Shown in pieces: positions 1 through 7,472 of a stretch of 64,000 nt of DNA. Position numbers and translations under genes: made by a program. The stretch is from Halorubrum sp. BOL3-1 (GTDB taxonomy: Archaea > Halobacteriota > Halobacteria > Halobacteriales > Haloferacaceae). The DNA is taken from positions 186,001 through 250,000 of the forward strand of contig NZ_CP034692.1 of assembly GCF_004114375.1 (NCBI RefSeq), read 5' to 3'. The notes under the pieces are model-generated. The model saw nothing but the letters and a program-made list of their open reading frames with translations, did not search any database and was not told where the DNA came from. The first letter of the stretch is position 1, and every line of letters begins with the position of its first letter.

Positions 1-930
1 GGCGACGCCGGGGCGCCGCCGGAGGGCGGCACGGCCGGGAGCGGATCGGCCGACGGCGCGTCCGCCGCCTCGACCGCCTCGGGACTCGACGGACTCCGCG
101 AGCGCGTGCCCGACACCCGCCGCGAGGCCGAGGCGCTCCTCGACCGACTCGTCCGCGAGAACCGGTTCACCATCGCGGTCGTGTTCCCGCTCGTCGGGGC
201 GATCGCGCTCGTCGGCAGCGCCGAGGGGTGGGTGCCCGAGCCGTACGCCTTCCACCCGTGGTTCGTGCTGTTCGGCGTGATCGTGATGCGGTCGCCGCTC
301 GTCGTCGGGCTGCTGCCGACGGTCGACCGCCGCGCGCTCGGCTGGATCGGCGTCCTGACCGCGTACACGTACCTGATCGAGGGCGTCGGCGTGGCCACCG
401 GCTGGCCGTACGGCCAGTTCGCGTACATCGTCGACCTCGGGCCGATGCTCGCCGGCGTGCCGGTCGCGCTCCCCGTCTTCTTCATCCCGCTCGTGACGAA
501 CGCCTACCTGCTGTGTCTGCTCCTGCTCGGCCCGCGGGCGGACTCGATGTGGGTCCGGTTGGCGACGGTGATCCCGACCGTCGTCGCGATGGACGTCGTG
601 TTGGACCCCGGAGCGGTCGCGCTCGGGTTCTGGAACTTCGGCGGCGGCGCGTTCTACGGGGTCCCGCTCTCGAACTACGCCGGGTGGGTGCTGTCGGCGG
701 TCGTCGCGGTCGTCACGCTCGATCGGGCGTTCTCGGCGGCAGAGATTCGGGAGCGCCTCCGCGACTGCGAGTTCATGCTCGACGACATGGTGAGCTTCGT
801 GATCCTCTGGGGTTCGATCAACGTCTGGTTCGGAAACCTCCTGCCCGCGGCGGTCGCGGCCGCGTTCGGCGTCGGGCTGGTCCGCGCCGACCGGTTCGAC
901 GCGCGCCTGTTCACCGAGTGGCGACGGTAG
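1..930 (+). CDS. cruF: Bisanhydrobacterioruberin hydratase CruF (5' end probably outside window)
   Basis: Integral membrane enzyme of the DUF422/CruF family. In haloarchaea it hydrates the terminal double bonds of bisanhydrobacterioruberin, the last step to the red C50 carotenoid bacterioruberin. About seven hydrophobic segments are visible, with family-like stretches around YLIEGVGVATGWPYG and the DPGAVALGFW region. The frame is open back to base 1. A GTG at 106 could start a 274-residue protein, but the Ala/Gly/Ser-rich sequence before it stays in frame, so the true start may lie outside the window. In other haloarchaea cruF follows the prenyltransferase lyeJ and crtD, which cannot be checked here. 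Family assignment is confident; the start is not. Confidence 0.85.
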   Translation, partial: GDAGAPPEGGTAGSGSADGASAASTASGLDGLRERVPDTRREAEALLDRLVRENRFTIAVVFPLVGAIALVGSAEGWVPEPYAFHPWFVLFGVIVMRSPLVVGLLPTVDRRALGWIGVLTAYTYLIEGVGVATGWPYGQFAYIVDLGPMLAGVPVALPVFFIPLVTNAYLLCLLLLGPRADSMWVRLATVIPTVVAMDVVLDPGAVALGFWNFGGGAFYGVPLSNYAGWVLSAVVAVVTLDRAFSAAEIRERLRDCEFMLDDMVSFVILWGSINVWFGNLLPAAVAAAFGVGLVRADRFDARLFTEWRR

Positions 931-957
931 CGAGCGCGTCCGCTCCGCTCGGCTGCG

Positions 958-965
958 CTTATATA
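958..965 (+). promoter_or_regulatory. TATA-like box upstream of the dacZ-like gene
   Basis: CTTATATA lies between the CruF stop and the next start at 1041. It is the only A+T-rich hexamer in a very GC-rich gap. If used, transcription would begin near 990 and leave a leader of about 50 bases. Confidence 0.45.
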
Positions 966-1040
966 CTGGGACCTCCTCCGTTCGACCGTGACCGACGGCG
1001 GCATTCGCACGGGACGACGGAACCGGGAGGACAGAGGGCG

Positions 1041-1598
1041 ATGAGCGATCTCGCGATCGCGTACGACGACCACGAGCGGGTGCGCGAGGTCGTCGACCGG
1101 CTCATCTACTGCGCCGAAGGCGTCAGCGTCTCCTTCGACGGGTACGACGAGGCCCACGTGAAGGGACCGGGGCTGTACTTCGCCGTCATCGGTGACAGCG
1201 ACTACGGCGCGTACGCGGACCCGATGGGAGACAACCGCTGGCCGCGCGACGACTGTCCGTCCGTCTTCGACGAGGACGCGTTCGCGGCCGCCGCCGAGTC
1301 GGTGAGCGTCGCGCGGGACGGCGGCGTCGTCGTCGCGGTCGACGGCGAGGTCGAGACCCAGATGGTCCGGTTCCGCGACCTGGGCACCCGCGCCGAGGAG
1401 TCGGACCTCGTCGACGACGTGAGCTACGAGCCGTGGATGGGGTCGCGCCACATGAGCGCGATCGAGACCTCGGTCCGCCCCGAGGTCGTCGCGACGGTGA
1501 CGCTGAGCGAGGAGACCGGCCGTGTCAGCGTCTTCCGCGACGGCGAGGCGGACAGCACGGGGCGCGAGGCGATCGGCGGCCGCTGGCGCGTCGAGTAG
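1041..1598 (+). CDS. dacZ: DisA_N-domain protein, probable diadenylate cyclase (DacZ-like)
   Basis: A 185-residue protein made of little more than a DisA_N nucleotidyltransferase domain. The family condenses two ATP to cyclic di-AMP, an essential osmo-linked messenger in Haloferax. Visible landmarks are the DG pair at residues 101-102 (canonical DGA, here DGE) and SRHMSA at 135-140 (canonical RHRAA), followed by SEETGRVSVF at 156-165. Both motifs are variants of the bacterial consensus, which I believe is usual in haloarchaeal homologues but could not check. The ATG at 1041 is preceded by GGAGGACAGAGGG, a plausible ribosome site. A UspA gene follows 61 bases downstream. The family is well supported; cyclase activity is inferred. 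Confidence 0.72.
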   Translation: MSDLAIAYDDHERVREVVDRLIYCAEGVSVSFDGYDEAHVKGPGLYFAVIGDSDYGAYADPMGDNRWPRDDCPSVFDEDAFAAAAESVSVARDGGVVVAVDGEVETQMVRFRDLGTRAEESDLVDDVSYEPWMGSRHMSAIETSVRPEVVATVTLSEETGRVSVFRDGEADSTGREAIGGRWRVE

Positions 1599-1659
1599 CG
1601 CTCCCGGAGTCCGGTACCGAGGCCCCACGGTTAAGCCGCCGCCGAGCGAACGACGACAC

Positions 1660-2085
1660 ATGTACGACGACATCCTGGTGCCGACCGACGGGAGCGAGGC
1701 CGTGGACCGCGCGCTCGACCACGCGATCCGGCTGGCGACCGACCACGACGCGACGGTCCACGCGCTGTACGTCGTCGACCGGCGGATCGCGACCGCCAAC
1801 TCCGGCGACCTCCACGACGAGGTCGTCGACGACCTCGAGGCCCAGGGCGAGGCGGCGGTCGACGCGGTCGCGGACGTGGCCGCCGAGGCGGGTCTCGACG
1901 TCGAGACCCACATCGCGCACGGTACGCCCGACACCGAAATCGTCGCGTACGCCGACGAGACCGGTATCGACGTGATCGTGATGAGTCCGGAGGGGAAGTC
2001 CCCGCGCGAGCGGATCCGGTCGCTCGGGAGCGTCTCCGACCGCGTCGCCGACGACGCGTCGGTGCCGGTGTTCCTCATCAAGTAG
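1660..2085 (+). CDS. Universal stress protein (UspA family)
   Basis: A 141-residue single Usp domain beginning MYDDILVPTDGS and ending VPVFLIK, the usual family boundaries. These Rossmann-like proteins act as small stress or ATP-responsive regulators in the cytoplasm. The ATP-binding signature G-2x-G-9x-G(S/T) is degenerate: the stretch reads SPEGKSPRERIRSLGS, keeping the final GS but losing the paired glycines, so it may belong to the group that does not bind ATP. The start at 1660 is fixed by the family N terminus; upstream in-frame codons are arginine-rich and unlike the protein. Target or partner is unknown. Confidence 0.88.
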   Translation: MYDDILVPTDGSEAVDRALDHAIRLATDHDATVHALYVVDRRIATANSGDLHDEVVDDLEAQGEAAVDAVADVAAEAGLDVETHIAHGTPDTEIVAYADETGIDVIVMSPEGKSPRERIRSLGSVSDRVADDASVPVFLIK

Positions 2086-2164
2086 CGAACCGGTCCGCTC
2101 GTCGAGTCCCGGGACCGCCGCCTCGTCCGAGCCAATTAGGTGAATGCGGACGCGACGCGTCCCC

Positions 2165-2932
2165 ATGGAACTCACCGTGCTCGGGTCCGGCAGCGCGATG
2201 CCGGTGCCCGACCGCGCTCAGGCCGGGTACCTCCTCGACGACGGCGACCGGTCGCTGCTCGTCGACTGCGGCAGTGGCGTCCTCGGGCGACTCGCCGGAA
2301 CGGAGACCGGGTACGAGGGCGTCTCGACGGTCCTGTTGACGCACCACCACCTCGACCACGTCGCGGCGCTTCTCCCCCTCCTGAAGGCCCGCTGGCTCGC
2401 CGGCGAGGAACACCTGGAGGTCGTCGGTCCCGCGGGCACGAAGTCGCTCGTCGACGGCCTGCTCGACGTCCACGACTACCTCGACGGTCGGATCGACCTC
2501 GCGATACGGGAGGTGTCCGCGTCGCGCGACTTCACGGCGGGCGGATTCGACGTGGCCGCCCGCGAGACCCGGCACTCGACGGACGGGTTCGCCTACCGCT
2601 TCTCGCCGCCGAGTTCGGACGTGCCGCCCGGAGACGGGCCGCTCGCGCTCTCGGGCGACACCGAGGCGTTCGCCGGAATGACGCGGTTCGCGGACGGCGC
2701 CGACTGCCTCGTCCACGACTGCTCGTTCCCGGACGACGTCGACGTCTCCGGCCATCCGACGCCGACGAGCCTCGGTGAGTCGCTCGCGGGCGCGGACGTC
2801 GACGCCCTCCTGCTCTCGCACCTCTACCCGATCACCGGCGGTCGCGAGCGCGAGATGGAAGAACAGGTCCGCGAGGCGGGCTTCGACGGCGAGGTGCGGA
2901 CCGCGACTGACGGCCTCCGCGTGTCGCTGTGA
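2165..2932 (+). CDS. MBL-fold metal-dependent hydrolase, RNase Z-like
   Basis: A 255-residue metallo-beta-lactamase-fold protein. The metal-binding motif THHHLDH (H60, H62, D64, H65) is intact, as are the N-terminal LGSGSAMPVPDRAQ loop typical of the RNase Z/ElaC-like group, a central LSGDTE and a C-terminal LSHLYP carrying the later ligands. It resembles tRNase Z in layout but is shorter than a true tRNase Z, lacks an obvious exosite arm, and is better called a small RNase Z-like hydrolase. Substrate is unknown. The ATG at 2165 is chosen because conservation begins at MELTVLGSG; a GTG/ATG seven codons earlier is possible. Confidence 0.85.
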   Translation: MELTVLGSGSAMPVPDRAQAGYLLDDGDRSLLVDCGSGVLGRLAGTETGYEGVSTVLLTHHHLDHVAALLPLLKARWLAGEEHLEVVGPAGTKSLVDGLLDVHDYLDGRIDLAIREVSASRDFTAGGFDVAARETRHSTDGFAYRFSPPSSDVPPGDGPLALSGDTEAFAGMTRFADGADCLVHDCSFPDDVDVSGHPTPTSLGESLAGADVDALLLSHLYPITGGREREMEEQVREAGFDGEVRTATDGLRVSL

Positions 2933-3012
2933 CGGCGCGGTCGTAACCGATCGTCGCCCGCTGCGTTCCGCTGACGTAACCGATGTCTGTTACGTTCTCT
3001 CACGATCGACCC

Positions 3013-3021
3013 CGTTATTTA
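3013..3021 (+). promoter_or_regulatory. TATA box of moaA
   Basis: CGTTATTTAAG lies 27-35 bases before the moaA ATG. At the standard archaeal TATA-to-start distance this places transcription start at or next to the ATG, so the mRNA is probably leaderless. Confidence 0.55.
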
Positions 3022-3047
3022 AGCGGGCGTAGTCGCTCCTGTCGGGT

Positions 3048-4052
3048 ATGGCCGACCCACTCGCGGACGACTTCGGACGGGAGGTGACGGGGGTTCGGAT
3101 CTCGCTCACCGACCGGTGTAACTTCGACTGCGTCTACTGTCACAACGAGGGGTTAGGCGACACGCGCGGGCCGATGGAGCCGAGCGACGCGGAGATGAGC
3201 GCGGACGACGTGGTCCGCTTCCTCGAAGTCGTCGAGGGGTACGGCGTCGACGCGGTGAAGCTCACCGGCGGCGAGCCGATGCTCCGACAGGATCTGGAGG
3301 AGATAATCGAGCGCACGCCCGACTCGATGGAGGTGTCGATGACGACGAACGGGACCTTCCTCCCCGGGCGCGCCGAGGACCTGAAGGCCGCGGGACTCGA
3401 CCGCGTCAACGTCTCGCAGGACGCGCTCGACCCGGACGACTTCGCGGAGGTGACCAAGTCCGGCGCCTACGAGCAGGTGTTGGAGGGCGTGAAGGCCGCC
3501 GTCGACGCCGGACTCGACCCCGTGAAGCTCAACATGGTCGTGTTCACGCACACCGCGGGCTACGTCGAGGAGATGGTCGACCACGTCGCCGAAAACGAGG
3601 GGCTTCAGCTCCAGCTCATCCAGTACATGCCGGAGCTGACCGGGAAGCCCGAGTGGAACGTCGACATCGGGCGCGTCCACGACTGGCTCGCGGAGGAGGC
3701 CGACCGGGTCGAACACCGCGAGATGCACGACCGGAAGCGCTACTTCGTCGGCGAGGACAGCGACGACGCGACCGGCGGCATGGTCGAGATCGTCGACCCC
3801 GTCGAGAACGAGGAGTTCTGCGCGAACTGCGGCCGCGTCCGCGTCACCCACGAGGGCTACCTGAAGGGGTGTCTCAACCGCAACGACGACCTCCGGTCGA
3901 TGGGCGAGATGACGCGCGAGGAGATCGCGGAGACGTTCGAGGAAGTCGTCGCGAACCGCGTCCCCTACTACGGCGAGTACCTCGTTGAGAACGACGACGG
4001 CGAGTACGAGATCAACGAGGAGTATCTGGGGACGCCGAGTGTGGCGGACTGA
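3048..4052 (+). CDS. moaA: GTP 3',8-cyclase MoaA (molybdenum cofactor biosynthesis)
   Basis: A 334-residue radical-SAM enzyme that rearranges GTP to 3',8-cH2GTP, the first step of molybdopterin synthesis. The CxxxCxxC cluster motif is C24-C28-C31 ([10 protein letters not shown]), the SAM-contacting TGGEP follows, and the second C-terminal cluster is represented by FCANCGRVR and a later GC about 13 residues on. The C-terminal GG of bacterial MoaA is not present; the protein ends in a short acidic tail, as seen in archaeal members. Length matches the family. No other Mo-cofactor genes are adjacent, so it seems to be a stand-alone unit with its own promoter, followed by a T-run and a dispersed repeat. 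Confidence 0.93.
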   Translation: MADPLADDFGREVTGVRISLTDRCNFDCVYCHNEGLGDTRGPMEPSDAEMSADDVVRFLEVVEGYGVDAVKLTGGEPMLRQDLEEIIERTPDSMEVSMTTNGTFLPGRAEDLKAAGLDRVNVSQDALDPDDFAEVTKSGAYEQVLEGVKAAVDAGLDPVKLNMVVFTHTAGYVEEMVDHVAENEGLQLQLIQYMPELTGKPEWNVDIGRVHDWLAEEADRVEHREMHDRKRYFVGEDSDDATGGMVEIVDPVENEEFCANCGRVRVTHEGYLKGCLNRNDDLRSMGEMTREEIAETFEEVVANRVPYYGEYLVENDDGEYEINEEYLGTPSVAD

Positions 4053-4091
4053 GAGAGACACGGTACTGCGAGAGCCCCACGTCGACGGCTC

Positions 4092-4096
4092 TTTTT
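4092..4096 (+). terminator. Oligo-T terminator after moaA
   Basis: Five consecutive Ts in GGCTCTTTTTAAATC, 40 bases past the moaA stop, fit the simple T-tract terminators of archaea. Confidence 0.4.
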
Positions 4097-4111
4097 AAAT
4101 CGATAATTGCG

Positions 4112-4442
4112 GCGGCGCGCGCCTGCGAGCGGTCGCCATCGGCGACCGCGAAGCAGCGCCGCGCGAGGGCGTCAGTCGCCGGAGCGGAGCGGAGGCGACT
4201 GACGAGGCTGGGGAGGTGTGAGGCTTTGCGGTGCGGGGTGGGACTCGAAGGGGCAGCCGGGAGGTGGGCGCAGGCGACGGCAGGACCGCAGGAGCGAACG
4301 CAGTGAGCGACGAGGACCGCACCGAGCGTGCGCCCTCCTCCCGGCTGGGGCTTCGGTAGTTTCCGTGTCGATCGAACATTTATAAATAGGTACGTACAGC
4401 CGATCGGCTGGGGTTTCGGCGGTGTCCGTCCCAGCGTCGACC
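4112..4442 (+). repeat. Dispersed structured intergenic repeat, copy A
   Basis: First of four related copies. Stem 1 pairs GCGGTCGCC (4129-4137) with GGCGACCGC (4141-4149). Stem 2 pairs GTCAGTCGCC (4171-4180) with GGCGACTGAC (4194-4203). A conserved core from GAGGCTGGGG to GGGACTCGAAGGGGC follows (about 4204-4253). Stem 3 pairs 4254-4272 with 4329-4347, 18 of 19 positions. Two closing modules follow: GGCTGGGGCTTCGG at 4343 and GGCTGGGGTTTCGG at 4406, exactly 63 bases apart, with a TTTATAAA patch between. It fills the gap between moaA and tRNA-Arg, which converge. Long frames crossing it look like composition artefacts. Whether it is an RNA gene, a mobile element or a regulatory structure is unknown. 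Confidence 0.75.
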
Positions 4443-4508
4443 GCACGTTTCCAGGCAATAGAATCCGTAGGGGTGTCCCGAAAAGTACGAAACGAACAGT
4501 TTCCGTAC

Positions 4509-4582
4509 GGGCACAGTGGGATTCGAACCCACGACCGTCGGATTAGAAGTCCGACGCTCTATCCGGGCTGAGCTATGTGCCC
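4509..4582 (-). tRNA. tRNA-Arg (anticodon UCU)
   Basis: A 74-base cloverleaf on the minus strand. The acceptor stem GGGCACA pairs with TGTGCCC, the D-arm is GCTC/GAGC, the anticodon stem TCGGA/TCCGA encloses CTTCTAA with anticodon TCT, and the T-arm GTGGG/CCCAC holds TTCGAAT. It decodes AGA. The 3' CCA is not encoded, as is usual in haloarchaea. No intron is present. It lies alone, convergent with repeat copy A. Confidence 0.97.
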
Positions 4583-4655
4583 TCATTCGTCCCTGATCCG
4601 CTGGGTCTAAAAAACGCCCGCGGTTCGCGTCGGGAGTTACCCGAGTCGACCGCGT

Positions 4656-7472
4656 TCAGTAGCTGTGTTCAACCACGAGGTTTCCGTCCGGATCCGTGAC
4701 GGACACCGTGTCGCCGCCGTTGTTCCAGACGCCGTTCCCGCGGCCCCAGTACACCGTGTCGTCGGTGTCGTCACCGGTACCGGTGTACAGCGTGATCGTC
4801 GCGCCGGGGTCGACACTGACCCCGGAGAACGTGTAGCTGTTGTCGACCTCGTCGTCGACGACGTACCCGTCGAGGTCGACCGTCTCGTCGCCCTGATTCA
4901 CGAACGAGACGTACTCGTCTTGGACCGGGTCACCCGACGGGTCTTCGACCAGTTCGTCGACTGCGAGGTCGACGCTCGACCCGCCGTCGTCGCCGTCGTC
5001 GCCGTCACCGTAGGCGTCGAACAGGTCGAACTCGGTGTCGAAGTTGGTCGTCGTCGGGACCGTCGGGTCGCCGCCGAGGTTGTTCTCCTCGTCGGTCACC
5101 GCGCTCCCGGTCCGCAGGTCGGAGCCGAGGTCGGCGGCGAGCGAATCGAGGTTGTCGCGCGCGTCGCTCGCGTCGTCGGCGCCGGCGCCCGCGAGGATCA
5201 CCGCGCCGCCGTCGTCGCGGAAGTCCTCGATCGCGGCGACCTCGTCGCTCCCGAGCGCGTCGTCGGGCGCGGTGACGATCACCGCGCGGGCCTCCGCGAG
5301 GTCTCGGCCGAGGTCGTCGTCGAAGTCGTTCTTCCCGTCGAACTCGACCGCGAACCCTTCGAGGTAGCGCTGGAAGTACGCGGCGTCCTCGGCGGCGAGC
5401 GCGTAGTCGGCCGCGAACTGGCCGTGGCCGCCGTCGACGACGACGCTCCCCTCGCGGCCGTCCGCCGAGACGGCGTCGATCAGGTTCGCGAGGAAGACGT
5501 AGTTGCCGTAGCCGTCCGTCCCCGGGCCGTCCTCGCCGTCTTCGAAGCTCTCTTCGGCGATCGGCCCGCCGAGGAGCGCGACGTTGTTCGACTCGTCGAC
5601 GCCGACGAGCGGATCGCCGTCTTCGGACGCGACCGGGACGCGGTCGCCAGCGATGCTGCCGTCCGCGGTCGCGACCGAGGTGGCCGACGGGACGAACAGC
5701 TCGTCGACGGGATCGTCGCCGACGATCGGGGTGGCCTCCACGTCGGAGATGTCCCAGATACCGTCGCCCGCGTCTCGGGCGGCGCGTTCGAGGTCCCAGT
5801 ACTCGTCGTGGTCCGCGAGCCCGGAGTCGTACACGCGGGCCCAGCCGTCAGCGATGACGTTCTCGTTGTAGACGTCCCCGTCGGGGAGTTCGAGGAAGCC
5901 GAGCAGTCGACCGAAGTTCCCGCGGAGTCCCTCGTTCTCGTCGAACGAGAGGGTGACCGTGCTGCCGACTTCGAGCCTGTCTTTGGCGTAGTCGCTCGCC
6001 TCGTCCGCCTTCGTCTTGAGGGCGGAACCGTCGTCGATGCCCTCGTACTCCTGGAGGCGCTCGTCGGTGTCCCCTGTCTCGGGCGTGTCGATGCCGAGGA
6101 TCCGGACGGTGTCCTCGATGTCGGAGTCGAAGGCGACGTCTGCCGTGTCGCCGTCGGCGACGCTGACGATCTCGACCTCGTACTCCTCGCTCGGATCGAG
6201 GTCGAGACCGAGCCCCTCGCGGTCCGCGAACAGTTCGGGGTAGCTCTCGGTGTCGAGGTCGGTCGTCACCGGCACGAACTCGGCGCCGGTGTTGTTCTCG
6301 TCGTCGATCACCTGGTTGTCGTTGAATCGGATCTGCGAGCCGATCCCGTTCGCCAGGGCGTCGAGGTTGTCCGTCTCGTCGAAGTCGTTGTAGTCGGACT
6401 GGTCCATCAACACGATCAGCCCGCCGGCGTCGGCGAACGACGAGAGCGCGTCGATCTCGCTCCCGGTGAACGAGTCCGACGGCGACGTGACGACGATCGC
6501 GCTGGCCGGGCCGAGCAGGTCGCCTTCGAGGTCGGTCGTCGCCTCCAGCGTGTAACCGTTCTCATCGGCGTAGTCAGCGAACGAAGAGTGGCTGTCCAGC
6601 CCGTAGAACTGGTCGTGGCCCTCGTCCCAGAGGACGGTGTCCGAGTCCGCGTACTCGTCGAGAGCGTTCAACAGCACCTCCTCGTTGCCGTAGTCGCCGA
6701 ACCCGATGCCGTCCTGCGCGAACGGGAAGCCGAACGCGACCACGGGAAGGTCCTGATCGACCGCCACCAGCGGTAGCGGTTCGTCGTCGGGGTAGCCGGT
6801 GTCGTCGCCGTTCCCGTCCGCGTCGGTCGACTCCGCCGTCGACTCGGCCGCGACCGCGATCGCCTCGTCGGGGAGGTAGCCGTCCTCCGCGAGCAGGCTC
6901 GCGGTCGAGTCGAAGACGAGTTCGCCGACGAACTCGGTCGGCTCCTCGCCCGGATCGTCGCCCGGGTCCTCGATCGGCCCGTCGCCGACCCCGATCGTGA
7001 TCGCCACTTCGCCGTCGGTCGGGTCCTCGCCGGCGTCGACCTCGACGCCGACCGCGACCGCCTCACCGACCCCCAACTCGACGGTCGGATCAGGGCCGAG
7101 CGCCTCGTCGTCGACGGTCAACTCGAAGCTCGCGTCGCCGAGGGTCCCGTCGTCGACCTCCGCGAACAGGCCGAGGTCCTCGGTCCCCTGGTTGCTGACC
7201 TGGAACACCTCGCCGATCTCGTAGACCGTGTTCGAGCCGAAGCCGGTCCCGCCGCCCTCGACCTCGTCGAAGACCAAGGCGAGTTCGCCCGCGTCGTCGA
7301 CGAACGCGAACTCCTCGTCGAGCGGGGTCAGCGAAAGGAGGGAGCTGGCGTCGTCCGCGAGCGCAACGGTGGCGTCCCGCTCCGCGCTCGCCGTGTCGAA
7401 CGCGCCCGTCGCGATCGCGCCGCCGCCGGCCGCGGTCGCGCCGAGTCCGATGAGGACGCTGCGGCGTCTCAT
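4656..7472 (-). CDS. Large exported multidomain protein: DUF1102-like head, two GATase-like repeats, SNase nuclease, lamin-tail-like domain
   Basis: A 938-residue acidic secreted protein, not recognised as a named family in full. Residues 1-32 form a twin-arginine-like signal (MRRRSVLIGLG..GAF). Residues 33-165 match the haloarchaeal DUF1102-type sandwich (VSNQGTEDL). Two copies of a GATase/DUF4350-like alpha-beta unit span about 230-405 and 610-810. Between them, at about 430-575, lies a staphylococcal-nuclease domain with its catalytic and metal residues: D440 and D442 (VADGDT), R457 (VRILG), E465 (DTPET) and R522 (FGRLLG). The end (about 831-938) is lamin-tail-like. It overlaps the stop of its smaller paralogue by ATGA, so the two are translationally coupled. 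A secreted Ca-dependent nuclease is the best guess. Confidence 0.85.
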   Translation of the reverse strand: MRRRSVLIGLGATAAGGGAIATGAFDTASAERDATVALADDASSLLSLTPLDEEFAFVDDAGELALVFDEVEGGGTGFGSNTVYEIGEVFQVSNQGTEDLGLFAEVDDGTLGDASFELTVDDEALGPDPTVELGVGEAVAVGVEVDAGEDPTDGEVAITIGVGDGPIEDPGDDPGEEPTEFVGELVFDSTASLLAEDGYLPDEAIAVAAESTAESTDADGNGDDTGYPDDEPLPLVAVDQDLPVVAFGFPFAQDGIGFGDYGNEEVLLNALDEYADSDTVLWDEGHDQFYGLDSHSSFADYADENGYTLEATTDLEGDLLGPASAIVVTSPSDSFTGSEIDALSSFADAGGLIVLMDQSDYNDFDETDNLDALANGIGSQIRFNDNQVIDDENNTGAEFVPVTTDLDTESYPELFADREGLGLDLDPSEEYEVEIVSVADGDTADVAFDSDIEDTVRILGIDTPETGDTDERLQEYEGIDDGSALKTKADEASDYAKDRLEVGSTVTLSFDENEGLRGNFGRLLGFLELPDGDVYNENVIADGWARVYDSGLADHDEYWDLERAARDAGDGIWDISDVEATPIVGDDPVDELFVPSATSVATADGSIAGDRVPVASEDGDPLVGVDESNNVALLGGPIAEESFEDGEDGPGTDGYGNYVFLANLIDAVSADGREGSVVVDGGHGQFAADYALAAEDAAYFQRYLEGFAVEFDGKNDFDDDLGRDLAEARAVIVTAPDDALGSDEVAAIEDFRDDGGAVILAGAGADDASDARDNLDSLAADLGSDLRTGSAVTDEENNLGGDPTVPTTTNFDTEFDLFDAYGDGDDGDDGGSSVDLAVDELVEDPSGDPVQDEYVSFVNQGDETVDLDGYVVDDEVDNSYTFSGVSVDPGATITLYTGTGDDTDDTVYWGRGNGVWNNGGDTVSVTDPDGNLVVEHSY

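Noticed and set aside
4241-4260. TTCGAA-like T-arm of a tRNA inside repeat copies (GACTCGAAGGGGC, GGTTCGAAGGGGC)
   Set aside because: No acceptor, D or anticodon stem can be folded around it; it is part of the repeat core.
4665-6776. A 703-codon frame antisense to the large exported nuclease-type protein
   Set aside because: High GC at third positions of the real gene creates long open antisense frames; the product is Val/Arg-rich without domains, while the minus-strand protein has a signal and recognisable domains.
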